From Clostridia bacterium (GTDB lineage: Bacteria; Bacillota; Clostridia; Oscillospirales; CAG-272), in contig JAFTNJ010000006.1 in assembly GCA_017451915.1 (NCBI GenBank), positions 1 to 49,426 of the forward strand: 49,426 nt of DNA, given 5' to 3'. Below, piece by piece: positions 19,600 through 28,207 of the stretch. The notes beneath the pieces are model-generated. The model ran no database searches. It saw only the letters and a program-made list of their open reading frames with translations, and had not been told where the DNA came from. Each line of letters begins with the position of its first letter. The first letter of the stretch is position 1. The translations under genes and the position numbers were made by a program.

Positions 19600-21930
19600 A
19601 TGGGAAAAGGAAGAAGAAACAGAGAACTCCATCTTCAGGACAAGATCAACAATCCTGAAAAGTACAAAGAAAAGAAAAAGATGCCCTCCTGGCTCCCCTC
19701 CGTGATTGCCATTGCCATCGTGGTAGCCATCATTGCTCCACTGATCGTCTCCGGCATTTCCGGCACCGGTGTTATTGAAAGAAACCGCGTGCTCATCGAG
19801 AGCCAATCCGGCAAGTTTGACGTCAACCAGCAGGTTGCCATGTTCATCGCATGGGAAGCCCTGTATGAAAACGCGCTGACCTACTATCAGTATTATCAGT
19901 ACGGTTTGATCGAGGACACCTACAAGATCACCGACACCTACGAAATGGAAGAATACGCCATTATGATGGCACAGTCCAACCTGCAGACCAACCTCCGCGA
20001 CAGCATTGACGCCGTTGTGGAATCCCTGAAGCAGTACGTTGCCGTATGCGACAAGGCATACAGCGAGGGCATCACTCTGACCGACGAGGAAAAAGCACAG
20101 GTAGACGAGGTTCTTTCCTGGGTAAAATCCATGCAGACCAGCTACGGCTACACCACCCTGAACAAGTTCCTGGGCACCGCCATTGGTAACGGTATGAAGG
20201 AGAAGGATGTTCGCAAGGCGACCGAGATGATCATCCTCTTCAACAAGTACGTGGAAATGAAGGAGCTGGAGTTTGATGCAGCCATCACTCTGGAAGACCT
20301 GACCAAGTACCGCGACGAGAATCCCGCAACCTTCTTTAAGATCGACTACCTCACCTTTGCTACCCAGAATAAGGAGTACGCCGAGCAGCTCAAGGCTTGC
20401 ACCACCGAGAAGGAATTCAAGGAGCTGGTTGCAAAGCTGCACTTTGACGATAACTACAAGACCCTGTACAACAAGTACACCACCACCGTTCTGGCAAACA
20501 GCGAGCTGGCTGCCGTTAAGACCTTGATCGACGGCAACGGCGATACTGCCCTCTCCAAGAAGCTGGACGAGCTGAAGGTAGAGGCCGTGAAGGAATTCAC
20601 CAAGGGCGAGGAGGGTCTGAACGAGGATCTTTCCAACTGGCTTTTCGCCACCACCCGTAAGACCTACGAATCTGCCGTAGTTACCACCGAGAACGGCGTA
20701 TACCTGGTTTCCTTCTTCTCCGAGGCCGCAAGCACCGAGAAGGTAAACGCCCGTGTAAAGTTCTACGAGTTCGTTGAGGGTGAAGCTCACGAAACCGATA
20801 CCGAGTTCAAGAACACCCTTCTCAAGATCTTTACCGAGAACAACAACGGCACCAAGGACGAGGACAAATCCAAGCACGATTATAAGACCGCAGCCGAGAA
20901 GGCTGAGCTGTTTGGAAAAGAGCTGGAAGCAGAAAACGCTGACATCATCGCTCTTCTGAACGGCCACAACGCTACCAAGACCAACATTACCAAGGAAAGC
21001 AAGGAGTCCGATACTCTTCCCCAGGAGATCATCGAGTTGGCTTTGGAAGACACCACCGAAAAGGGCAAGGCCTACAGCGTTTTGACCGAAGCCGGTGAGC
21101 AATACGTGGTCTATATTCACGATCTGGGTGACCAGACCGCAGAAACCTCCTACTTTACCGTAGAGGCTGACCTCTTCATCAAGGTTCTCAACGACCTCCA
21201 GACCGGCTTGAACAAGGCATTCTCCTCCAAGAGCACCGCAGCCTTTGCTCCCGAGGCCGAGGAAGGCACCTACCAGGCTTGGCTCTCCGAGGTAACCGAG
21301 GGCACCAACAGCGTTCGTAAGAACGGTGAGACCACCATCATCGAAAAGACCGAGAAGGATTCCAAGACCAACGAGGAAACCACCACCTACAACGTATATA
21401 TGGCTCTGGAGAACACCACGTACGGCTCTGCCAAGATGCTGTATCTCAACACCGACACGGTTGTAAACGGCGGCTACCTGCTCTTTACCGATGCCACCAA
21501 GGCACAGACCGCTGCCGACTCCCTGAAGGGCAAGACCGGCACCGAGCTGCTGGAAGCACTCGCCGCTCTCACCTCCGATAAGTCCGGCACCACCGCCAAC
21601 ACCTCCGTATCCTACACCAAGGATTCTCTGACCAGCGTCAATGAGGCTCTGGCAATCTGGTTCTTCGACAGCGCACGCGTTGGAAACGAGATCAGCGTGA
21701 TTCCCGTAAAGGATAGCGAAGATAAGGTGACCGCCAACTACGTTGCCGTTTACGTTGACTCCGCAGAGTCCTGGGCAAGAACCGCTCGCACCAATCTGCT
21801 CTCCGAGCAGGTGACCGATATGATCAAGGATCTGGCATCCTCCTACACGGTCAGCGAGAAGACCCTGCAAAAGCTGGGCACTCCCAGCACCACCGCGGCT
21901 ACCACCGCAGCTGCAACCACCGCAGCCTGA
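19600..21930 (+). CDS. Membrane-anchored SurA/parvulin-like extracytoplasmic protein
   Basis: The 776-residue protein starts with a very basic cytoplasmic tail (GKGRRNRELHLQDKINN), one membrane helix at about 34-55 (SVIAIAIVVAIIAPLIVSGI), then a long Lys/Glu/Thr-rich outer part. After the helix it resembles the N-terminal helical region of SurA-like chaperones. Two related modules, NEDLSNWLFATTRKT at about residue 339 and NEALAIWFFDSAR at about 680, each followed by a beta segment ending in a YLVSF or YVAVYV strand, look like degenerate parvulin repeats. The tail is a low-complexity TTAATTAA stretch. It could be a folding factor for secreted proteins; this is inference. Start ATG 19600 follows GAAAGGA. 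Confidence 0.6.
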   Translation: MGKGRRNRELHLQDKINNPEKYKEKKKMPSWLPSVIAIAIVVAIIAPLIVSGISGTGVIERNRVLIESQSGKFDVNQQVAMFIAWEALYENALTYYQYYQYGLIEDTYKITDTYEMEEYAIMMAQSNLQTNLRDSIDAVVESLKQYVAVCDKAYSEGITLTDEEKAQVDEVLSWVKSMQTSYGYTTLNKFLGTAIGNGMKEKDVRKATEMIILFNKYVEMKELEFDAAITLEDLTKYRDENPATFFKIDYLTFATQNKEYAEQLKACTTEKEFKELVAKLHFDDNYKTLYNKYTTTVLANSELAAVKTLIDGNGDTALSKKLDELKVEAVKEFTKGEEGLNEDLSNWLFATTRKTYESAVVTTENGVYLVSFFSEAASTEKVNARVKFYEFVEGEAHETDTEFKNTLLKIFTENNNGTKDEDKSKHDYKTAAEKAELFGKELEAENADIIALLNGHNATKTNITKESKESDTLPQEIIELALEDTTEKGKAYSVLTEAGEQYVVYIHDLGDQTAETSYFTVEADLFIKVLNDLQTGLNKAFSSKSTAAFAPEAEEGTYQAWLSEVTEGTNSVRKNGETTIIEKTEKDSKTNEETTTYNVYMALENTTYGSAKMLYLNTDTVVNGGYLLFTDATKAQTAADSLKGKTGTELLEALAALTSDKSGTTANTSVSYTKDSLTSVNEALAIWFFDSARVGNEISVIPVKDSEDKVTANYVAVYVDSAESWARTARTNLLSEQVTDMIKDLASSYTVSEKTLQKLGTPSTTAATTAAATTAA

Positions 21931-21951
21931 TCAAAACGCAAATCAAAAAAT

Positions 21952-21983
21952 CAAAATGGCATGGATTCTTCCGTGCCATTTTG
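21952..21983 (+). terminator. Stem-loop after the SurA-like gene, probable terminator
   Basis: A 14-base stem with one T-G wobble (21952-21965 with 21970-21983), loop TTCT, sits 21 bases after the stop. The T's of the 3' arm (CCATTTTG) serve as a poor T-tract, so termination may be partial. Confidence 0.55.
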
Positions 21984-22039
21984 TGACTTGACGAATATAA
22001 TGTATTGATATTATCAACCATCAGAAAAGGAAAAACGCA

Positions 22040-22684
22040 ATGGTACTTGAAACAAAACAAACCACGGTAGCCTACCGTTGCCCGCACTGCGGCGCGGGCA
22101 TTATGAGCGCAGTCAACGTCTTTGCCCTGAAGGCCGACATGATCAAGCTCAAATGCACCTGCGGAAAAAGCGAAATGAGCATCGTTGACACCAAGGATAA
22201 TAAGATCCGCCTCACCGTGCCCTGTATTCTTTGCGCCAAGCCACATACCTTTACCGTCAACTCCTCCCTCTTCTTTGGAAAGGAGCTCTTCGTCCTTCCC
22301 TGCCCCTACTCGGATCTGAACATCGCCTGCATGGGGGAGACCAACCTGGTCAAGGGCGAGCTGGCGCGCAGTGAGCTGGAGCTCTTGGATCTGATGGAGC
22401 AAAGCGGCGTCAAAAGTCTTTCGTCCCTGCAACAGGATGAGGAAACCATTACCGATCCCCAGATCCTGGAGATCGTGATGTTCGTCATCAACGATCTGGA
22501 CGCCGAGGGAAAGATCTACTGCAAGTGCGACGCCTCGGAGAATGGCCGTCAATACGACGCCGAGATCCTGGACGACGGCGTGAAGGTCACCTGCCGCAGG
22601 TGCGGCGCCTCCCGCCTCATTCCCACCGATTCCAACCTTGGCGCCCACGCCTTCCTCAACGCGGACGCGCTGTATCTGGAGTAA
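22040..22684 (+). CDS. Zinc-ribbon protein, unknown function
   Basis: The 214-residue protein carries several cysteine pairs: CPHCG at about residue 14, CTCGK at about 38, CILC at about 61, CKC near 160 and CRRCG near 185. It probably folds as N-terminal and C-terminal zinc ribbons around a helical middle (ELARSELELLDLMEQSG). No catalytic motif or membrane segment is seen. The ATG follows AAAAGGA. An inverted repeat TTGATA-t-TATCAA lies at 22005-22017, just upstream, and could be an operator or part of a promoter. A role in binding RNA, DNA or another protein is possible; the family is not recognised. Confidence 0.7.
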   Translation: MVLETKQTTVAYRCPHCGAGIMSAVNVFALKADMIKLKCTCGKSEMSIVDTKDNKIRLTVPCILCAKPHTFTVNSSLFFGKELFVLPCPYSDLNIACMGETNLVKGELARSELELLDLMEQSGVKSLSSLQQDEETITDPQILEIVMFVINDLDAEGKIYCKCDASENGRQYDAEILDDGVKVTCRRCGASRLIPTDSNLGAHAFLNADALYLE

Positions 22685-22707
22685 GACCTCCAAGGCTGAA
22701 CAATCAT

Positions 22708-22756
22708 AACCACCGTTTCGCCGGCGTTGGCAGAAGCGGTGGTTTTCTTTTTCTCC
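22708..22756 (+). terminator. Rho-independent terminator after the zinc-ribbon gene
   Basis: Arms AACCACCG (22708-22715) and CGGTGGTT (22737-22744) pair, with a small inner GCC/GGC stem, followed by TTCTTTTTCT. Confidence 0.75.
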
Positions 22757-22776
22757 ATCTTTTTTCCAAAAAAATA

Positions 22777-22805
22777 TTGCAACCAGGAATAAAATATGTT
22801 ATAAT
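22777..22805 (+). promoter_or_regulatory. Sigma-A promoter of the galactokinase gene
   Basis: TTGCAA (22777-22782) and TATAAT (22800-22805) with a 17-base spacer. Confidence 0.8.
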
Positions 22806-22861
22806 AAAATGGAATATGATTTGTTACCGAACAAATGAGATAGGAAAGGACAGATTGCCTT

Positions 22862-24142
22862 ATGAAAACCACTGAATTGAAAGCCGCGATCCTTGGCGGC
22901 GCCTTTGACCATCGTTTTTCCTACATCTACGGTGCCGACGCCGTAGCCGCTCAAAAGGAGCGCTATGCCGCCGCTGTGGATGCCTTTGCCTCGATCTACG
23001 GTGCTGACCGTGACGCGGCCCTCTACTCGGTTGCGGGACGCAGCGAGCTTTCGGGAAACCACACCGACCACAACCACGGATGCGTCGTGGCCGCCTCCAT
23101 CAATCTGGACATCATTGCCGTGGCCGCTCCCTCCGAGGGCTCGGTGATCCGGGTCAAGAGCGAAGGCTTCCCCGAGGACGTGGTGGATATTGATGCTTTC
23201 ACCGCTCCCCGCGCCATCCCCGAGGGACACTCCGATGAGCTGATCGCCGGCATGGCCGCCGGCTTCCGCAAGGAGGGCTACAAGGTGGGAGGATTTGACG
23301 CTTACACCACCTCCAACGTACTCAAGGGCTCGGGCATTTCCTCCTCCGCCGCATTTGAGGATATGATCGGTAATATCCTCAGCCACATCTACAACGACGG
23401 CAAGGTGGATAACGTGGAGATCGCCAAGCTTTCCCAATACGCCGAGAATCAGTTCTTTGGCAAGCCCTGCGGTCTGATGGATCAGGTGGCCTGCGCCGTT
23501 GGCGGCATCGTGGCCATTGATTTTGCCGATCCCGCCGCCCCCGTCATCGACAAGCTGGACTTTGACATCACCGCCGCAGGATATCATCTCTGCATCATCA
23601 ATACCGGCGGAAACCACGCCGACCTCACCGACGATTACGCCGCCATTCCCGCGGAAATGAAGAGTGTAGCCGCCCACTTTGGCAAGGCCGTGCTCCGTGA
23701 CGTGGACGAGGCCGAGGTCATTGCCGCCATTCCCGCCCTGCGGGAGGAGCTGGGCGATCGCGCTATCCTGCGCGCCCTCCACTTCTTTGAAGAAAACCGC
23801 CGTGTGGCCGCGCAAAAGGCCGCGCTGCAGGCCGGCGATCTGAACGCCTTCTTTGAGAACGTGCTGGCATCGGGCCGCTCCTCCTTCTGCTATCTCCAAA
23901 ACGTATTTACCACCAAGAACGTGAACGAGCAGGGCGTTTCCCTGGCTCTTTGCACCGCCGAGCGTTTGCTGAAGGGCAAGACGGCGGCTTGGCGCGTTCA
24001 CGGCGGTGGCTTTGCCGGAACCATCCAGGCATTTGTTCCCACCGAGGACGTGGAGAGCTTCCGTCGCGGCATGGATGCCGTTCTCGGAGACGGCAAATGC
24101 ATGGTGCTTCACATTCGTCCCGTGGGCGCGGTAAAGATCTGA
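22862..24142 (+). CDS. galK: Galactokinase-family GHMP kinase
   Basis: The 426-residue protein belongs to the GHMP kinases and is closest to galactokinase, which phosphorylates galactose at C1 in the Leloir pathway. It has the N-terminal signature as GRSELSGNHTDHNHG (residues 59-73), the ATP loop LKGSGISSSAAFE (154-166), CGLMDQ with catalytic D207, and the C-terminal VHGGGFAGT glycine-rich motif. The signature differs from the usual GRVNLIGEHTDYN: the sugar-binding Glu is Asn66. This may be a clade trait or signal another sugar. No other Leloir gene is adjacent. ATG 22862 follows GATAGGAAAGGA. Confidence 0.82.
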   Translation: MKTTELKAAILGGAFDHRFSYIYGADAVAAQKERYAAAVDAFASIYGADRDAALYSVAGRSELSGNHTDHNHGCVVAASINLDIIAVAAPSEGSVIRVKSEGFPEDVVDIDAFTAPRAIPEGHSDELIAGMAAGFRKEGYKVGGFDAYTTSNVLKGSGISSSAAFEDMIGNILSHIYNDGKVDNVEIAKLSQYAENQFFGKPCGLMDQVACAVGGIVAIDFADPAAPVIDKLDFDITAAGYHLCIINTGGNHADLTDDYAAIPAEMKSVAAHFGKAVLRDVDEAEVIAAIPALREELGDRAILRALHFFEENRRVAAQKAALQAGDLNAFFENVLASGRSSFCYLQNVFTTKNVNEQGVSLALCTAERLLKGKTAAWRVHGGGFAGTIQAFVPTEDVESFRRGMDAVLGDGKCMVLHIRPVGAVKI

Positions 24143-24158
24143 GCGAGGTCCCGGCTCC

Positions 24159-24527
24159 ATGTCCACCTCTGAACGCAAAGCGCTGATGCTGCGGCTCCTG
24201 CTCAACTGCATTGTTCTTATGACTCTGTATTTTGTTCTGGCCGCCGCAGAATTTGCCTACACCCATTACATCTATATTGCCGCGGGAGTGATTCTTGGCC
24301 TTGGGTACGTCATTTATAACAAGGGATTTTCCGGAAAGGACGTCACCCCCGAAATGCTCCCCGACACCATGTCCCCGGCCGAAAAGCACGCCTTTATTGA
24401 GGACAGCAAGGAACGTATGCGCAAATCCCGGTGGGTGCTCACTTTCCTGATTCCCATTCTTCTCACCCTGGCCTGCGATATGCTTTACCTCATTGTCCTT
24501 CCCTTTTTTGGAGAGTTACTGCTATGA
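24159..24527 (+). CDS. Small multi-pass membrane protein, unknown function
   Basis: A 122-residue protein with about four hydrophobic segments: residues 9-29 (LMLRLLLNCIVLMTLYFVLA), about 34-52, and a C-terminal pair from about 92 to 120. A charged middle loop contains DVTPEMLPDTMSPAEKHAFI. The start ATG 24159 lies 16 bases after the galactokinase stop with only a weak GAGG. Its end overlaps the yycJ-type start (ATGA at 24524), so it is translated together with that gene. The family is not recognised. Confidence 0.7.
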   Translation: MSTSERKALMLRLLLNCIVLMTLYFVLAAAEFAYTHYIYIAAGVILGLGYVIYNKGFSGKDVTPEMLPDTMSPAEKHAFIEDSKERMRKSRWVLTFLIPILLTLACDMLYLIVLPFFGELLL

Positions 24528-25321
24528 GATCTATACGTGTCATGTCTCTGTATTCCGGCTCCTCCGGAAACGCGTTTCTGATCACCACCCCGGCAGGAGC
24601 CTTCCTGATCGACGCGGGAAAAAGCGCCCGCAGGCTCTGTCAAAGTCTGGCGGAGGTTGGTGTTGCTCCCGAATCCCTGCGTGCCATCTTTCTGACCCAC
24701 GAGCACAACGACCATACCAGTGCCCTCTCGGTCTTTTTAAAGCATCATCCTATCCCCGTGCATCTGCCCGAGGAGTGCTCCTACCGACTGCGGGAGGACG
24801 CCTCCATTGCCCCCTGTCTCTGTCCCCATCCCCTGCAATACGCGGTGGAGCTGGACGGAGTCAAGATCCATTCCTTTGCCACGCCGCATGACAGTGCCGC
24901 ATCGGTGGGCTACCACTTTGAGATCCCCCTCTCCGAGGAAAAATGCTTCCGCTTTGGTTACGCCACCGACATGGGCTATGTTACCAAGACGGTGAAGGAG
25001 GCACTGACCGGCTGTGACGCCGTGGTGCTGGAGAGCAATCACGATCCCGATATGCTGCAGACCGGGCCCTATCCCTATTATTTGAAAAACCGGATCGCTT
25101 CCCGTCGCGGCCATCTTTCCAACGGTGAGAGCGCACTCCTTGCCTCGTCCCTCTACGCCTCGGGCACCCGTTGCTTCATGCTGGCGCACCTGAGTGCCGA
25201 GAACAATACCCCCGATCTGGCTCTGGACGAATACGTAGGCGCCCTGGGCGATCAACAGGCACGGATCTGCGTTGCCCATCCCGAAGAGATCACCGAGCTT
25301 CCCTTGGAGGTGCTGTTATGA
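24524..25321 (+). CDS. YycJ/WalJ-type metallo-beta-lactamase fold nuclease
   Basis: The 265-residue protein has the YycJ/WalJ pattern: VMSLYSGSSGNAFLI at the N-terminus, the metal motif THEHNDH at about residue 58, DAGKSARRL, HSFATPHDSAASVGY, and GYATDMGYV. WalJ proteins have been reported as double-strand 5'-3' DNA exonucleases linked to replication and repair. It overlaps the preceding membrane protein gene and the following rlmH by four bases each. Pairing with rlmH agrees with the walRK-yycHIJ region of other Firmicutes, though the walRK genes are absent here. Confidence 0.85.
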   Translation: MRSIRVMSLYSGSSGNAFLITTPAGAFLIDAGKSARRLCQSLAEVGVAPESLRAIFLTHEHNDHTSALSVFLKHHPIPVHLPEECSYRLREDASIAPCLCPHPLQYAVELDGVKIHSFATPHDSAASVGYHFEIPLSEEKCFRFGYATDMGYVTKTVKEALTGCDAVVLESNHDPDMLQTGPYPYYLKNRIASRRGHLSNGESALLASSLYASGTRCFMLAHLSAENNTPDLALDEYVGALGDQQARICVAHPEEITELPLEVLL

Positions 25322-25797
25322 TCCAGGTCACCCTGATCACCGTAGGAAATTTGAAGGAATCCTACTGGCGGGACGCCGTTGCCGAATACGAAAAGCGGCT
25401 CTGCGCCTTTTGCAAGCCCCAGATCCTTCAACTAAAGGAATCCAAGCTCCCCGAGGATCCGTCCCAAAAGGAGATCGACACCGCCCTGGAGGAGGAGGGA
25501 CGGCAGATCCTTGCCGCCATACCGCCTAAGTCCTTCCCCATCGCCCTTTGCGTGGAGGGAAAGCAATTCTCCTCCGAGGCCCTGGCAAAAAAACTGGAGA
25601 GCGTGCTTTCCGAGCAAAGCCACCTTTGCCTGGTGATTGGCTCCTCCCACGGGCTCTCCCCCAAGGTAAAAGAGGCCTGCCGACTGCGCCTGTCGGTGTC
25701 TGAGCTCACCTTCCCTCACCAAATGATGCGCGTCCTGCTTCTGGAGGCGCTGTACCGATGCTTTGGAATCCTGAAAGGAACCAAATATCACAAATGA
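25318..25797 (+). CDS. rlmH: 23S rRNA pseudouridine-1915 N3-methyltransferase RlmH
   Basis: RlmH (159 residues, exactly the usual length) methylates pseudouridine 1915 in helix 69 of 23S rRNA, using S-adenosylmethionine through a SPOUT knot. Motifs seen are ITVGNLKESYW at the N-terminus, ALCVEGKQFSSEALA, VIGSSHGLSPKV in the knot, and the C-terminal LTFPHQMMRVLLLEALYR and KYHK. It starts in the stop codon of the nuclease gene (ATGA), so the pair is translationally coupled. Confidence 0.95.
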   Translation: MIQVTLITVGNLKESYWRDAVAEYEKRLCAFCKPQILQLKESKLPEDPSQKEIDTALEEEGRQILAAIPPKSFPIALCVEGKQFSSEALAKKLESVLSEQSHLCLVIGSSHGLSPKVKEACRLRLSVSELTFPHQMMRVLLLEALYRCFGILKGTKYHK

Positions 25798-25817
25798 TCC
25801 CTTTTAAAAAAAAGGAC

Positions 25818-25846
25818 TTGTCAATCATCCCTCTCCATGCTATAAT
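25818..25846 (+). promoter_or_regulatory. Sigma-A promoter of prfB
   Basis: TTGTCA (25818-25823) and TATAAT (25841-25846) with a 17-base spacer. Confidence 0.8.
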
Positions 25847-25905
25847 GTGTAGAGATACGGAAATACTAATGAATAAGAAACGCCTGCGGGCGTTGGAGGT
25901 ACCCC

Positions 25906-27015
25906 TTGATCGTTGCATTAGAAGACGCAAAATACAAACTGATCTCCCTGCGCGCCGATGTGGAGGAATTGGCATCGGCTCTGCGCATTGAAGAAACCAA
26001 AGAAAATTTAAAAGATCTGGAAGCACAGACCCAGGCACCCGACTTTTGGAATGACGCCGAAAAATCCGGCAAAGTCCTGCAGGTCATTAAGCAGGCCCAG
26101 GATAAGGTCAGCGGCTACGAGCGTTTGCGCGCCCGCCTGGAGGATGCCATCGCCCTGGCCGAGGTGGCCATTGAGGAGAACGATGACTCCTTCGTAGAAG
26201 AGGTTCAGAGCGAGCTGGAGGCCATTGCCGCCGAGGAGGAGCACAAGCGCATTGAGGTCCTGCTTTCCGGCGAATACGATAAGAGCAACGCCATCGTTTC
26301 CTTCCACCCCGGTGCCGGCGGCACCGAGGCCCAGGACTGGGCACAGATGCTCTACCGCATGATCACGCGCTGGGCCGAGAAGAGCGGTTTTCAGGTCAAG
26401 CTCACCGACTGGCTGGACGGCGACGGTGCCGGCATTAAGAGCGCTACCGTGATGATCAACGGCATCAACGCCTACGGTTATCTCAAGAGTGAGAACGGCG
26501 TGCATCGCCTGGTGCGTGTTTCCCCCTTTGACGCCAACGGCCGCCGCCAAACCTCTTTTGCCTCCATCGAGGTCATGCCCGAATTCGAGGACGTTGACCA
26601 GGTAGTCCTGCGCGACGAGGATCTGGAAATCACCGCGCACCGTTCCAGCGGCGCGGGCGGTCAGCACATCAACAAAACCGACTCGGCCATCCGTATCGTT
26701 CACAAGCCCACGGGCATTGTGGTAGGATGCCAGACCGAGCGTTCTCAGCTCCAGAACAAGGAAACCGCGTTGCGTATGCTCAAATCCAAGCTGATGGAGA
26801 TCAAGCTCAAGGAGCGCCTGGAGACCATTGAGGACATTCAAGGGAACAAGACCAACATTGAATGGGGCGCACAGATCCGCTCCTACGTGTTCATGCCCTA
26901 CACCCTGGTAAAGGACACCCGCACGGGCTACGAAACCGGTAACATTCAGGCCGTGATGGACGGCGACCTGGACGGCTTTATCAACGCCTACCTGAAGATG
27001 ACCAGCTCCAAATAA
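25906..27015 (+). CDS. prfB: Peptide chain release factor 2
   Basis: RF2 (369 residues) ends translation at UGA and UAA. The peptide-release motif GGQ is in SSGAGGQHINKTDSA (about residue 253) and the stop-codon recognition tripeptide SPF is in VRVSPFDANGRRQTSF. The N-terminal helical domain is continuous: there is no internal UGA with a +1 frameshift site, unlike many prfB genes. The start is taken as TTG at 25906, five bases after GGAGGT; no in-frame ATG lies nearby. An out-of-frame ATG at 25869 opens a frame without a good binding site and is not counted as a gene. The next gene begins 18 bases on. Confidence 0.94.
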   Translation: MIVALEDAKYKLISLRADVEELASALRIEETKENLKDLEAQTQAPDFWNDAEKSGKVLQVIKQAQDKVSGYERLRARLEDAIALAEVAIEENDDSFVEEVQSELEAIAAEEEHKRIEVLLSGEYDKSNAIVSFHPGAGGTEAQDWAQMLYRMITRWAEKSGFQVKLTDWLDGDGAGIKSATVMINGINAYGYLKSENGVHRLVRVSPFDANGRRQTSFASIEVMPEFEDVDQVVLRDEDLEITAHRSSGAGGQHINKTDSAIRIVHKPTGIVVGCQTERSQLQNKETALRMLKSKLMEIKLKERLETIEDIQGNKTNIEWGAQIRSYVFMPYTLVKDTRTGYETGNIQAVMDGDLDGFINAYLKMTSSK

Positions 27016-27033
27016 TCCGCCAAGGAGGCGACT

Positions 27034-27321
27034 ATGAAAACTCGCATTTTTACCATTGCAGGCGCAACGGTAGCCCTTAGTTCAACCGTTGCCCTGATCA
27101 GCTACGGCCTGCGCAAGCGGAAGGATCAGGATCCCTCCGTTGGCATTTTGTTGGCCGGGGTAGCCGGATTCCTGTTGGGAGCCGTGGCAGCCACCGCCCC
27201 CGGCGTCATCGAAACCAACAACAAACTGAAGATTGAGGACATCCTGGATGACGAGGACGCCGCGCTGATGAACCAAAACATCACCGAGGTGCTCTCCCCC
27301 GAGGTTGAAGCCAATCCTTAA
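27034..27321 (+). CDS. Small membrane protein downstream of prfB
   Basis: A 95-residue protein with two hydrophobic segments, about residues 5-25 (IFTIAGATVALSSTVALISY) and 36-57 (VGILLAGVAGFLLGAVAATA), separated by a basic KRKDQD loop, then an acidic tail (LDDEDAALMNQ). The ATG follows AAGGAGG and the gene lies 18 bases after prfB, so they share a transcript that ends at the strong terminator directly after it. The family is not recognised. Confidence 0.7.
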   Translation: MKTRIFTIAGATVALSSTVALISYGLRKRKDQDPSVGILLAGVAGFLLGAVAATAPGVIETNNKLKIEDILDDEDAALMNQNITEVLSPEVEANP

Positions 27322-27322
27322 G

Positions 27323-27363
27323 AAAAAAGCAGACGAAGCACTAACGTGCTTCGTCTGCTTTTT
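27323..27363. terminator. Bidirectional terminator overlapping the end of the AraC-type gene
   Basis: The stem AGCAGACGAAGCAC/GTGCTTCGTCTGCT is flanked by A's on the left and TTTTT on the right (27323-27341 with 27346-27363). The leftward regulator's TAG stop (27343-27341) lies inside the hairpin, so the last codons of that gene double as terminator. Confidence 0.88.
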
Positions 27364-28207
27364 CATTGGCGGCGCGGGAGCGTTTTCGGTACTCGCTGGG
27401 AGAGATCCCAAAGTTTTGCTTTTGGAAGACGCGGCAGAAATAATTTCCGTTGGCAAAGCCAACGCTCTCGGCGATCTGCCCCACCGAATAATCGGTGGTA
27501 TCCAACAGCTTTTTGGCACACTGAATCCGATAGCGGTTCAAATAGTGTATGGGGGGACATCCCAAGCTCTCGCAAAAACGGCGGTGCATATAATTGACCG
27601 AAAGATTCACCTGGGCCGCCAGGGTTTTCTCGGTCAAGTCAGAAGCATAATTCCGGTGAATGTACTCCTGCACCCGCTGAACAAAGATCGGCTTGCCGCG
27701 ATTTTTGGTGGCGGTGGAATTGTGCCCCGCATAAAGCGAAAATAACCGAAACAATGCGCTGAGCAACAGGAAGTGATCCTTTTGGTGATTGTAGCTTTCC
27801 AAATCAAAGAGCTCATCAAAGATTGCCCATACGCGCTCCACATAGGGGCATGGAAAAATATCGTTTTCCAGGGGAAAGCCTGCCTTTTTTAAAAATTCCT
27901 TGGCGTCGGGGCCCGAAAAAATGATCCAGCATTGGTCCACCATATCGGTATCCATAGGAACCTCGTAATACTGCTCCTTTTCCGGCACCATCAAAAAGGA
28001 ACACGGTGCCTGGGCGATCCTTCCCTGGTATTGGATCTTTCCGCTGCGTAAAAAGTGTAAAACGTAAGCATCCCGATGCAAAACGCCGGTCCGATACCCC
28101 GGCCACGGATGGCTCTTTCCAATGGAAATCACGCGCATGGGTCCCTGCATTTTGTGGTTTGGAAAATAATTATAGGCTTTATCGGGCTTATAATAGGTCT
28201 TATACAC
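27341..28207 (-). CDS. AraC-family transcriptional regulator
   Basis: The 288-residue protein has an N-terminal cupin-like sensing domain (about residues 15-150, with HRDAYVLHFLRSG and QYYEVPMDTDMVDQCWIIF) and a C-terminal double helix-turn-helix (about 185-285, with LAAQVNLSVNYMHRRFCESL and IAESVGFANGNYFCRVFQKQ, then SPSEYRKR). The start is placed at GTG 28207, seven bases after AAAGGGGG; the ATG at 28243 is in frame but poorly placed. It diverges from the solute-binding lipoprotein operon and probably controls it in response to a sugar. Its stop lies inside the terminator shared with the prfB operon. Confidence 0.88.
   Translation of the reverse strand: MYKTYYKPDKAYNYFPNHKMQGPMRVISIGKSHPWPGYRTGVLHRDAYVLHFLRSGKIQYQGRIAQAPCSFLMVPEKEQYYEVPMDTDMVDQCWIIFSGPDAKEFLKKAGFPLENDIFPCPYVERVWAIFDELFDLESYNHQKDHFLLLSALFRLFSLYAGHNSTATKNRGKPIFVQRVQEYIHRNYASDLTEKTLAAQVNLSVNYMHRRFCESLGCPPIHYLNRYRIQCAKKLLDTTDYSVGQIAESVGFANGNYFCRVFQKQNFGISPSEYRKRSRAANEKADEAR

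Noticed and set aside
19546-21870. 774-codon open frame antisense to the SurA-like gene
   Set aside because: Leu/Gly/Val-rich shadow produced by the codon use of the plus-strand gene.
25890-25912. Sequence GGAGGTACCCCTTGA resembling an RF2 frameshift site
   Set aside because: The frame that reads CCT TGA has no upstream start, and a +1 shift there would not enter the prfB frame. It is better read as ribosome binding site plus TTG start.
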